Below, one piece after another: positions 33,537 to 44,660 of a stretch of DNA of 64,000 nucleotides. The DNA is from Mycogone perniciosa. Taxonomy: Eukaryota > Ascomycota > Sordariomycetes > Hypocreales > Hypocreaceae. Positions within the stretch are counted from its first letter, which is position 1, and each line of letters starts with the position of its first letter. A program made the position numbers and the translations under genes. The notes under the pieces are model-generated. The model ran no database searches. It was not told the origin of the DNA and saw only the letters and a list, made by a program, of their open reading frames with translations. The DNA lies in the NCBI GenBank assembly GCA_025331125.1, contig JAOALB010000027.1:124001-188000 (forward strand). Direction: 5' to 3'.

Positions 33537-36500
33537 GGTGGGCGAGGCGGGGTAGAGTTGTTTCTTGGAATCGCAGAGGGCGAATGTTGCGATATCGATT
33601 TTGTCAAGTATTCGGTTCGAAAGAGGAGATTAGCCCGCGCGAATCCCTTGAGGTTGCGTCTTCTTGGAGTTAGAGAGCCTAGAGTTTGCGTATTTCTCCT
33701 TCCCTCAAGTGGTCAAAATTCATGTGTGCAATTGCCCCTCCACGGGTGAATTTCGGCGCTGCCTGCCCCTCACCAAAAGTTCGATGGTGCTGACTAAGCT
33801 AATTTCAAGCTCACAAGAGCTATGGAGACGAGTTTTAAGAAACCGCGATATTGATTGTAACCAGCAAATCCAGCTATCCACTAATAGCTAGTTATTCTTG
33901 CAGATATCACATAGCCTTTTCTAAATCACCAGGATATTTCTAGCTAGGCTGTCAATTTCGACTTTCTATCTCGTACTCAGCAGTTATATCTTTCACGCTC
34001 AACCACTAATACCTTTACCACTAATACCAGGTTGGGTCAAGTAGTAATGCTACTTCATACCACGACCTATTGTTGGCCTTTGACAGTCCTATCTAAGACA
34101 AGGCAAGTAATCATTAACATGTAAAAGGTTTTCCAGGGGAAATGGTGCTATTTTGGATATTCATTTGATATAGGTAGTCTCGAACACTATTGCTCTGGAG
34201 TACTGTTATTGGAGGTAGGTACCCGCGCCTTTATGACAGGGATGGATGCAATTGTACATAAACGGCAAAGTGCATCCGAGTCCATTCAACTTCTTCTCGG
34301 ACCTTTCAATGACCGATTGCGAGTCTCCAATGAGGGATTACCGACCACGAACATTGATCATCCCATGAGGCACGAACGAGCATTTTGTGGCAGAGATATC
34401 GGATCTAGGGGAGAGTTGGTGGCATTTTCAGCTTCCAAGGTTAATAAATAATATGTACGAAGTACTTCATACTACATAAGACACACATGATGAAGAGGGA
34501 TGAAACGCATTGCAAGGCTTGATGGGCGAATTGCAATGTCTCGTCAACCCACGACAGTTCTTGACTCTTGCACCAAGGCGACACAAGAACAAGGCAGAGC
34601 AATCTATCCAATGACGTGCGTGCCCCCCATGGATTGGCTTTTTCAGAGGGCCTTGCTTTGTTGCTGGTGTAACGACCAGAGTGACCGGCCTTTGGAGCAC
34701 ATGCATGCATGTATGGTCTCATATTTGTAAGCTATATATGCACATGAAAGATTGAGTGATCTCGGCACGGATGATCATCCATATGCTTTGCGGTTTAATT
34801 GGCCGGAATGAACCAGTACTATATAACTACTCCGTAGCAGTGTCGGTGATTTCTTTGCCTTGTCGGTTTTATGCGTGGAGCATCTCCGAGTCGCACAGAC
34901 AAACTTGCAAGGTTTAGATGGTAACACTACCAGTACTAATACTGTACTAACAGGATGTCTAGGACGTCGGAAAGATTCCCGTTACTCCGCAGTTGGGGGC
35001 AATTATTACGAGTACTACGAGTAGTTATGACAAGTCGTAAGATCCGACCGTTGGCCAAATTCCAGAATTCGTTCCAGGCCTTGAATTCGTGGAACCTGTT
35101 GGTGATGAGCATACGAAGTACATATTCGGTGATATACGAGGTTCGCTCACCGGCGGCACACTGCATGGCCAAGAGCGCACAAAACATCACCAACACGTTC
35201 GCATGACCAGAAATGGGCCGACAGGCGGGCAAACCAACCCCCCGGAACCGATCAACCAACTCGGCAACAATGTTTTCCGTGGCAGAAGGTGTGTAAATGC
35301 TGACAGGCTCCATCACACTAGCGATTTTATTTCTAACGGTGTTTCGTAGTACATAAATCTGTCGGTGGCCAACTTTTGATTCCGACTCATCTTCTTGGAC
35401 AGATCTTGCCATGATGCATGAACGGTAAAAGAAAGAGAGTGAGAGAATAAAGAAGAGAGAGGGTGGTTTGTGATCTGAGCAGGGGACCGAATACGTGAGC
35501 GAATTCAATACTCGTAGATTCCAACCAGGGCAGCTTGACGAATCCCAGAGGCCTCTTTGCCGCCAACAGGTGCGGGCTGCATGTGGCATGCAAGACCGCC
35601 ACGGCGCTGTGTGCACTGATTGGCTATGAGGGCTCAGGTCTCCCTTCCCCATGCACTGACCCGCAACGGTAGTGACAAAAAACCTGCCAGGGGTCACTCG
35701 CCAATCAGGGCCCGGCCTTTGGACTCGTCACTGGCCGTTGCATCCACCCCAGCGGCAAGCCGGGGGACCTCCCAGCGAGGTTGAGCCCTGAAAGCGGGCG
35801 AGCACTTAAGGTTTTGCTGGGAAAATCTCGTCTGGTCAGTGAGCTACGAAGTACTCGTACGGAGTACAGCGGAGCGGGCAGTTAATCGCCGTGGCCAGCC
35901 CACTTCTTAGATACAAGCGCCCGCACGCTGCTCAATCCTGGTGAGGCGCTCGCTGGGGGAAAGAGGAAAACAACTTGGAGGACTTTTTGATATTAGTCGT
36001 ATGTCTTCTCTCCTTCTCTCATTTCCCTCTGTACAGTACAATTACTCGGTAGACTGTGCATCTGTCCTCCTCCTCCCGTCTGCATCTACGGAGTACTACT
36101 ACTACTAGGCGCCTAACCACACGTTTTCTTGCATCACACCCCCTCTCTCCACCCCAATCGCTGGTCTGCATTCAGGCCCTGCCTATCAGATCGCCTCCCC
36201 TCCAGCCGCCCGTGAGGGCCCCATGCAGACTCGTTCTTTCATCGGCCCTCAAACTGCTCGGCTCCACATTGCTCACCTTGCTCGGCGCCTGCTGGTGGTC
36301 GAATGAGCTGCTCCTATCTTCTCGCTGCTGCCGCTCTCAAAAATCCTACGCTCTCACGTCTAAGTCACGCTCTCCTCCTCTGCTTTTCGATAGCTGGTCT
36401 CACCAAATCCAATCGTGATCATTGTACGAAGTACTCTGTCTTTCTTTTCCATTCTGCTCCTGGACTGCCATCCATCGACTGTGTCGGAACGTGCGTCCTC

Positions 36501-36619
36501 AGCGTCGTTGTCAGCATCACCAATAAATCGGCTTACACGACAATTCTCTCTTTCTGTCCAGGTCGAATCCACCAACAGCACACACTGACACAAGTGCGCT
36601 CGGCACTTACTCATCAGTC
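33537..36619. other. Large gene-poor divergent region (eIF2-gamma / four-TM protein)
   Basis: About 3.1 kb. AT-rich between about 33780 and 34200, with repeated CACTAATACC words near 34003-34028. Copies of TACGGAGTA/TACTCCGTA at 34828, 35858 and 36087 and TACGAAGTA variants near 34455, 35113, 35845 and 36425. A CT-rich leader precedes the next gene (36000-36600). One unusually long minus-strand frame is listed separately. No transposon protein readable. Confidence 0.5.
34936..35697 (-). other. Long orphan reading frame, coding status doubtful
   Basis: An uninterrupted minus-strand frame of 253 codons beginning with ATG at 35697. No domain, signal peptide or family pattern is recognisable. 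The middle part (from MARSVQEDESESKVGHR) is less biased than the Cys/Trp-rich start. It contains a TACGAAGTA word that elsewhere occurs only in non-coding DNA, and it sits in a gene-poor region between two promoters. I think it is more likely chance or a young orphan than a conserved gene. Confidence 0.2.
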
Positions 36620-38279
36620 ATGGGCGAAAGCAATGATGAGAAGAGGCGGCCTGCCGCGCTGAACCTGAATCTCGCTCCTACACGAACTGGATCATCTTCA
36701 AGTTCCTCATCAGATGGTTCCCTCAAGGGGCCTCGAACACCTCGCTTCGCCGAAGCAACCTCGGTCCACTCTCCAGTAGAGTCTCGGTCGTCATCCTTCT
36801 CAGACCACTTCAAATCTCACGTCCCCCAACCCCAGCCTGGCGATGTTGGCTTTGGTTACATCAACAACCAGAGAGAGTCCGTCGCTATCCCGATGACGCC
36901 CAGGTCTCCCCTCAAGAGCGCCATGAAGGTACCTGGAACACCTGGCAGACAATTCACTAACCCTCTGAGTCCTACATTCCGCGAGGAAGAAACGCTCGAG
37001 AAGCGCGAGGTAGAAACCGAAAAGCAGCAGGCCAAGGATATCGTATGTTCTCTTTCACTTATTCATCGTGTGGGGTTTGGTCTACGGCAAGCTAACCTAC
37101 CTGCCTTTATAGAAAATCAAGACTCGCGTTCGGGTAGCCAAGTTCGCCCTTCGGAGTGTGCATTTCAGCTGCTCTCTTATCATCCTCGCCATGCTCTCCT
37201 CCTCGTTTGCTATTTTCAATGCCACCAAGCACCTGCCGGACCAGAGCAAGATGCCGGCCTGGGCTGCTGGTACCGATCCCTGGGCCCAGAAGCTTGTTCT
37301 CGCCATGGCTTGTCTGTCCCTTGCTATTTCTGTCTTCGTCTTCTTCGCTTATTGCCGGGGAGGACACAGACGAGCTGAGAAGGTTGGCACCTATTACACC
37401 ATGTTTGCCATCGGTTGGGTAAGCCTCCAATCCCATGAAAGAATCATTCGCCATTAACTTACACACGCCCTTGCGCAGTTTATCGTGAGCTTGATCCTGT
37501 GGGTTTTAGCCGCCGCCATCTTCTCCAACGCCAAGAACAGTGGTAACAACAAAGATATGTGGGGATGGTCCTGCGTACAGAATACACGAGCCGAGGTGTT
37601 CTCCGACAAGGTCAAATACACTCTCGTCTGCCGTCTCCAGAACTGGACTCTCATCTGTATCATCATCGAAGTGGTCGTTGAAGTCATCAGCATCATGCTC
37701 TACAGCATCGTCTTCTACCGCTACTTCTCCAAACGACGCCTGCACAAGTCTATGGATATTCGAGACCGCGCTCGCTCTGACTTTTACCTCGCTCAACTGC
37801 GTAGCCAGTCCGCCCCTAACACTCCTGGCTTCCCCAAGTCTCCCGCCTTTGGAGCCACCGCAACTGGCTTCCCACCCAAGTCACCAGCCCTGAGCCAGTA
37901 CGCCATGTCACCGCGCCACGCTCCCGCCGGCTTCGGAAACCTGGCAGATATCGACGAGAAGAGCCCTTTCACCCCTGGAGTTCAAGTAGTCGAGCCTCAA
38001 TCTCAGTTTGCCAGCAGGCCTCTACCGACGTTCAAACTCCAGGCTCCTCCACCCAAGGCTCCCTCCGCGACACCCAAGACTCAGAGCCCTCTGACTCCCA
38101 TCTCGTCAATAACATTACCGCTGCCCACAGAGGTGCCGCCGGCGCAAACGATGCAGCAGCATGCTCCGGTCGCCGAGGATGAGCCTACCTATGAGGCTGT
38201 TCCCATCCCAGGCGCATATAGCGCCCCTGTTATTGCAACCCCGCCACCAGTCCGGACAATATTTGGGCAGGCCATGTAG
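36620..38279 (+). CDS. Fungal four-transmembrane (MARVEL-like) plasma-membrane protein, possibly HAM-8-like
   Basis: Three exons: 36620-37042, 37113-37418 and 37479-38279; 509 aa. A Ser/Pro-rich cytosolic N-terminus of about 140 residues is followed by four hydrophobic helices: around FSCSLIILAMLSSSFAIF, LVLAMACLSLAISVFVFFAY, FIVSLILWVLAAAIF and CIIIEVVVEVISIMLYSIVF. A loop with Cys and Trp residues lies between helices 3 and 4, then comes a long Pro/Ser-rich cytosolic tail with TPxxP-type sites. The topology resembles fungal proteins annotated as hyphal anastomosis-8, needed for cell fusion in Neurospora, but I could not check this. Splice sites are GTATGT...TATAG and GTAAGC...GCAG. Confidence 0.75.
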
Positions 38280-38508
38280 GGGCGGTTTTGTTTTTGGGTT
38301 AAAAGAACATGATGATGAAACCTTTTCTTTGTTGTTATTACCTATGGTGGGATTTTCAGCGAGGCTGGAGACTTGTTTGGAGTATAATTATACCACTGGG
38401 CGTTATTTCGGGTGGGATAAAGATTCATGTCGTAACTGGATTCGACATTTACTGGACATTTTAGCGTTCCATAATTTACTTACTGTACAATGATCACAAT
38501 AATGAACT

Positions 38509-38540
<32 letters not shown>

Positions 38541-39068
38541 TGTGTGTTACATGTGTCCGGCTTCCTCTTGTCACTTGGCTTGTGATGGTATTTTTCATTT
38601 CTCGAGGAGCTAGTAGATGTCCAACCTACAGCCCCAGGTTACAAGTAAATCAATCAATCACCACAGGTGCATCTCATAACTTAATGTCACTTGCAAAGAC
38701 CATCATTTGAACTTTTAAAAACATTTCTCATCGTGATAGCGACTCCTAGATACAGGCATAGGGGCGACAGGAGTAGGGTTTAAAAAAAAGAGGAATCATT
38801 GCATTACTTTTTGGTTGCCCGCCGCACCTTCAGTCATTAAGGTGCAAAGGACTTCCCGAGCCTTTTGAGCCAATCCCGGCCCCCTTTCCCTTCGGTCACC
38901 CTTGAGACTAGCTTCAATGCAGTCCCAGATGGCCCTCTAGAAACGCGAATCTATCAGCAGCTACCAACAAAAAATCACCCTAAACACTCCCACAGATGCC
39001 TGACTGTCGTGAAGAGGGCTGCCCTCGATATGAGGCAGCCCGAGAAGAAATCCGATATGATGATATGC
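38280..39068. other. Convergent intergenic region (four-TM protein / eIF4A)
   Basis: 3' flanks. Contains a 38-nt alternating purine-pyrimidine tract at 38510-38547. Nothing coding seen. Confidence 0.55.
38510..38547. repeat. (GC)n-(GT)n alternating purine-pyrimidine tract
   Basis: About seven GC dinucleotides run directly into about eleven TG dinucleotides, with no break in alternation over 38 nt. Such tracts are the classic Z-DNA-forming sequence. Confidence 0.9.
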
Positions 39069-39264
39069 TTAGATGAGGTCGGCAACGTTCATGGGCATTT
39101 CCTCGATCTGAGTGCTGTAGAATTGCTCGATTTCACGCATCATGCGGACATCTTCGGCGGTGACGAAGTTGATGGCAACACCCTTTCGGCCGAATCGACC
39201 ACCACGACCGATACGGTGGATGTAGTTCTCTCGGTTGGCGGGGAGATCGTAGTTGATGACCAGG

Positions 39265-39296
<32 letters not shown>

Positions 39297-40543
39297 CAGA
39301 TCAGTGGCAATCAGGACACGAGAAGAACCGGATCGGAACTCCTTCATAATCAGGTCACGCTGAGCCTGGTCCATGTCACCGTGCATGGCCGAGACAGTGA
39401 AGTCACGGGCGGTGAGCTTGTCGGTGAGCCAGTCGACCTTTCTGCGGGTGTTGCAGAAGATGACGGCCTGGGTGATTGTGACAGTCTCATAGAGATCAGA
39501 GAGTGTGTCGAGCTTCCACTCCTCCTTGTCAACAGCAATGTAGAACTGCTTAATACCCTCCAGGGTAAGTTCGTCCTTCTTGACCAGGATGCGAACGGGG
39601 TCGCGCATGAATCTGGTGGTAACCTCGAGGACATCCTGAGGCATGGTAGCCGAAAGCAGGACAACCTGGGTGGACTGAGGAAGAAGCTGGAAGATGTCGT
39701 AGATTTGGTCGGTGAAACCACGCTGGATAGATTGTTAGTGAGGGTTATATCAGCAGGAAGGCATGAATTCTTACAGAAAGCATCTCGTCGGCCTCGTCAA
39801 GGACGAACATCTTCATAGCATCCGTCTTGAGGAAACGACGCTGGATCATGTCGTGAACACGTCCAGGGGTACCAACGACGACCTGGGGGCCATCCTGGAG
39901 GGCCTTCATGTCATCACGGACACTGGTTCCACCAATGCAGGCATGACACTCAACATTCATGAAGTCGCCGATAGCAACGACGACCTTCTGGATCTGCTGA
40001 GCAAGCTCACGGGTGGGGGCCAGAATAAGAGCCTGGCACTGCTTGACCGCGGGGTCGATCTTCTGGAGAACAGAGATGGAGAAAGTAGCCGTCTTTCCAG
40101 TACCGGACTGGGCTTGGGCAATGACATCGTGGCCCTTGATGACAGGCATAATGGCCCGCTGCTGAATAGCAGAGGGGCGTTCGAAACCGTAGGCATAGAC
40201 TAGCCCCTTGTCAGACCCTTGTGACGTCGTCTCGCGGGGGAGGGGGCACACTCACTACCACGGAGCAGTTCCGACTTAAGGTTCATGTCATCGAAAGAGT
40301 CAATGGTCTCGTCATAGTTGGACTCGATCTGTCCTGTAACGCAAGGATTATCAGCAACTGGATCAACTAGAGCGGGGTTGTGGTCCGCGGAAGAGTGAGG
40401 TATCGTGGGGTAGAGCATTGCGCCCGAATGCGCCCCAACGATAGCCAACCACGATTCCACAGGATTTTGACTGAGAGATTTGGAAATTTCAGGGAGCGAG
40501 ACTTACCCTCGGGGACGTCCTCGAGTCCCTTATCGGTAGCCAT
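39069..40543 (-). CDS. TIF1: ATP-dependent RNA helicase eIF4A
   Basis: Four exons: 40543-40507, 40333-40259, 40199-39775 and 39722-39069; 396 aa, the usual eIF4A length. The N-terminus is MATDKGLEDVPEGQIESNYD. Core motifs are the Q motif (ERPSAIQQRA), I AQSGTGKTATFS, Ia PTRELAQQI, Ib TPGRVHDM, II LDEADEML, III SATMPQDV, V ATDLLARGIDVQ and VI HRIGRGGRFGRKG. The C-terminus PMNVADLI is standard. Three introns lie in the first part of the gene; the first, of 173 nt, follows codon 13. eIF4A unwinds 5' leaders in the cap-binding complex eIF4F. Confidence 0.97.
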
Positions 40544-41257
40544 GATTGCGGTGGCAGAAAGAAATCTAGATCAAGCACAGCTCGATCTAGGAAATGCGCG
40601 GAGTGGTGGTTGAAAAGAAAAAAGGTCACAGACTCCTCACAAGAGAAGGCTGTCGACGGTCGTTAAAAGAAGAGTAGTCGTCTAGATTCGTGCGCTCCCG
40701 ATACAAAAGAGAGCCGACAAAATCTAGGAAAAAAGCGTGATGTATATGGTTGTAATGTTCCTGTGAGGGTTGGGAGAGGAGAAAGAAAAAAAAAGTCGAC
40801 TGAGGGGCGATGGTGGACTTGTAATTTTTCCCTCCAGCCCACCATTAGTCCAGCCAATCAGAGGCTTGGGGTTGAATGGTGGGGCCCATGGTTAGGGTAC
40901 CTCTGGGCGCTGCTGTGCACTGTAGCAATTTTTTTTTCTTCCTCAGCGCGAGTAGCAAAAAAACATCTCGTGAAAGCGATTGACGATAACAGATTTGCAC
41001 AGTGAGCCCCATCAAACGGCGATTGGACAGCCTCGTCATTCCCACTCTGCAGCATCACGGGCTGTGTTTCCTCTCCTCTATTGTCTCGTCACCACTGTCA
41101 TACAGTCTTAGTTATTTATTGCTCTGACGCATTTTCTTATTCCCTTTAAAGTTTGTGACTCAATAAGCCATCTCGTTGTTTGTTGAACCATCTGTCTCTC
41201 TTGTTTAGATACGGCTTTGTGAGAGGCGACGAGCCGTTCCGAACAGCATCATCTGCC
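40544..41257. other. Divergent promoter region (eIF4A / F-box JmjC protein)
   Basis: Leaders and promoters of two divergent genes; pyrimidine-rich on both sides. No gene seen. Confidence 0.5.
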
Positions 41258-42823
41258 ATGCCCTCTGCACTCCCCAGCGGCACTGACGAATGCAGTGACT
41301 CACCCATTAGCACTGCCCAACAGTCTGACTCAATTCCAACCCACACTCTTGGAGTCAAACCATTAGGCAATCAGTATCTCTCCGATAGGCCGAATGCTCG
41401 CCGCTGTATCGGCACTTGGGCTATCCTACCAGATGAGATTCTTACCGTTGTTCTGGAAAATTTCGATAGGCTTGCCCTCTTGAACCTTGGGTCTACATGC
41501 AAATTCTTCTACGCCTTTTGCCATTCCGAGGACTTGTGGAAAACCTTGTACCTGCAGTAAGTTTAAAGGCCTTTCTTAGTGTGTAGCGCGAGGTTCTTTA
41601 GTTTTACAATGGCAAGATTGTATACTTCGTGGAGGCTGACCTGAAACTACTGTAGGTCTCGGCTCAAGAATAACCAATTAATTAAATGGCAGGGCACATG
41701 GAGATCAACCGTGCTTGGTTTTGCTAACAATAAGCAAGCCAACGTCGACTGTGGTAACGTTTTTTCCGACGTCTTACATCGGCCCTTTGCCTGTAGCAAT
41801 ATCGACTTGGCAAAGTTTGTCAACGGAATTCCCAAGGCAAATCAGATCCGCCGTTTTGAGAACCTCACCTACGCTGAGTACGCTGAGCAATGGACTGAAA
41901 AACCTTTTATTTTGACGGAATGCATTCAGGAATGGCCTGTTTGCTCTCAATGGACCATTGACAGCCTGCTTCAAGATTACGCTGATGTCGAGTTTCGAGC
42001 TGAGGCAGTCGATTGGACCTTTGCCCGGTACTGCGATTACATGAACAAGAACAAAGACGAAAGCCCCTTGTATTTGTTCGATCGCAAGTTTGCAGAAAAG
42101 ATGGGAATCAAGGTTGGTCGTGATGCTGACGCCGCATATTGGCGGCCAGAGTGCTTTGGGCCGGACCTCTTTGAAGTCCTGGGACAAGAACGACCAGCTC
42201 ATCGGTGGTTGATCGTCGGGCCTGAGCGGAGTGGCTCCACCTTCCACAAGGACCCCAATGGCACGAGTGCCTGGAACGCCGTGATTCAAGGTGCCAAGTA
42301 TTGGATCATGTTCCCACCAGCGGCTGAAGTGCCTGGAGTATATGTGTCCAAGGACAGCAGTGAGGTCACGAGTCCGCTGAGCATTGCCGAGTGGCTACTC
42401 ACCTTTCATGATGAGGCACGACAGATGCCCGAGTGTGTTGAAGGCATCTGTAACGCTGGGGAAATTCTTCATGTCCCAAGTGGATGGTGGCATCTTGTGG
42501 TAAACATTGAGAAAGGCATTGCGTTGACGCAGAACTTTGTGCCTCAGTCCCCGAGTCTGAATCTCATCTCCGAAGTGCTATCATTTCTGAGGGACAAGCC
42601 GGACCAGGTGAGTGGATTCTCGCGGGATATTGAGAATCCATTCGAGCTCTTTACAGAAAGACTCAAAAATGAGTACCCGGAGCTTCTGGAGAGGGCGCTC
42701 GACCTGGCGGACAAGAAAAATGGCAAGAAACGAAAGTGGGACACTGCTGTTGGCCGAGATGAGGAACAAGAAGCAGAAGGATTTAGCTTTGGGTTCGGAG
42801 GTGATGATGAAGAGGTGCCTTAA
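41258..42823 (+). CDS. F-box and JmjC-domain protein (JMJD6-like oxygenase)
   Basis: Two exons, 41258-41556 and 41656-42823, with a 99-nt intron (GTAAGT...TGTAG); 488 aa. An F-box-like segment lies at about residues 54-100 (LPDEILTVVLENFDRLALLN). A JmjC cupin domain of the JMJD6/FIH type follows, with the iron-binding HxD in TFHKDPNGTSAWN (about H297/D299) and distal His in VPSGWWHLVV (about H379), plus the 2-oxoglutarate-side segment GAKYWIMFPP. The C-terminus is basic then acidic (KKNGKKRKW ... GGDDEEVP). The family are Fe(II)/2OG hydroxylases or demethylases; the F-box would link it to SCF ligases. Substrate unknown. All three metal ligands are present. Confidence 0.88.
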
Positions 42824-44660
42824 CAGCATCCTCGAGAGCCCAGAATATGCATGCAGCAACAAAGGATATAATAGGACTCAATATGATTGGCATTAATAAT
42901 GTATGTACTATGGAGCACATCCATCGATGCCCTACCTATAGCTTTCTGTACTAGGCCAAGCATTGCTGCGCGGTACTGCCACGACACCATCATGACACAC
43001 AATATGTCAACGCCCATGTCTGTACTTTTGCCAGCCTATGAGAATAAGAGGGAATTGTAGCAAAATGGATGACCATGGAATACTATCCCCACTTACTTGT
43101 TACCAATACTACTCTACTCATACTTCAAAGCTCAGGAGAGCGAGAGGACAGATTGCTTGATAAAAGCGATGTTTGAGATGATAGCACTACATGGCTTGTA
43201 CGGAGTACTCGTAATACCCCAACCTACCTAGCATTGGGACATCCTAGTCGCGGCCTGTCCACCAAGAACTTTAATGAGGGTTACCGGGAACCTGGTTCTC
43301 TATCTCTTGGAAATCAGTCACCTGATCCGTCACGCGTACAGGAGACAAGAGAGTTGACTATGAACTGGGATTTAAAAATGAGCCTGGAAAGAGAAGAAAA
43401 ATAATAGTAGGAGCATTGAGAGAATTATCATATATCCGTCTTCTGCTGGGAGTGTTTTCCAGAACCCCAGTGATGAATTGACCACGTCACCACAGTCTCC
43501 AGCAAAGCAATTGCAAAAGCATCGAAGCACCTATCGTCTCCGCCAATCACCATCAGCTCCCGTTGGACGGACGTGGAAACTGAACACGAATCAAAAGATG
43601 GAACTCCTGGATGATCATTAGCGTCCACTTCGCAATAGTGGTTCACATTGAGCTGATGTTGCTGGTGTCTCATAGGGGTGGGCAGCGAAGGTGCCGTGCT
43701 TGGTACATAATACCAGTACTCCGTAGTACTAGCAGTATTAGTACTATTAGCCACGGCGTCCAAAGGCCCAGGGAGAGTATTATTATCAAGAGCCCACGTT
43801 TAAAGTGTTCGAGCCCAGCTGGCCCGGTGCGCCACCGCGGCCCCTCGCAGTGGAGGCCCATTTGTCGACCCTGGCGAGCTGCTAGAGGGATCCTAGGGAG
43901 AGCGTCCAGTGGCATGCTAGCACTCAGCCCACTATGCCTCCAGGGCATCCAGGCAGCATTGCTACTGGCCGAGAACAGGGGCAATTTCGCCTCCACATCG
44001 CGACTCCCATCTCTCGTCCCCATCCCTAGCACCAGCACAGCTCTCTATCACGCTTCTTCATCTTCTCCACGAGACCAGCCTGCCCATCGTGGTGTTGGGC
44101 CTCCGGACCGTTGATTGTCCGTCCATCGGGAACGACTGCGGTGCAGCTAATTCTCTGGTTCAGATACTCCTTTGACCTCTTCTCTCTTTGTTGGCCAGCG
44201 GGGTTTGCGCCGCCATGTAAGACGCCGACTCCTTGCTGTGTTCACCTCTCCGCTTTCTTCAACCTGGGTCCACGCGCGTGTTCCTGCTTCTCGTTTCTCG
44301 TTTCTCCTTTATAATACATCATCTTTGTTGCCAGTTCGTTTCGAGTTGTGAGTCCTTGATGCCCTCCCTCCTCAGCCCCGAGCCGCGTCCATCCGGCCGC
44401 CTTGGGTAGCTTATTTCTCTTCCCTGGTCGAAGCTAATGGACTCCCGGGCAGCAAGCTCTTCTCTTGCCTTTTGAGTTACAGTTTGCTACGAATCCTGAT
44501 TTTGCCCTGCATTTTCTGGCCACGGTACAATCGAACAAGCCAAGCGCAAGCACGGCTCCTCCTGGCCCGCCCGCCATAGATACATACACCTCTCTCCCTT
44601 GACTGGCATACCGCCGATCCGTAATACCCACTTTGATATTGGATTCGAGGATCCGCAACC
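42824..44660. other. Intergenic region between JmjC and CUE-CCCH-SMR genes
   Basis: About 1.8 kb, two tandem genes on either side. TACGGAGTA at 43199 and TACTCCGTA at 43717. Frames of up to 167 codons around 43600-44100 on both strands overlap one another and have no domain; I take them as chance. CT-rich leader before 44660. Confidence 0.5.

Noticed and set aside
43428..44114. Overlapping frames of 111-167 codons on both strands between the JmjC and SMR genes
   Set aside because: They mirror each other, have Cys/Trp/Arg-rich unconserved-looking composition, and include a TACTCCGTA word typical of non-coding DNA.
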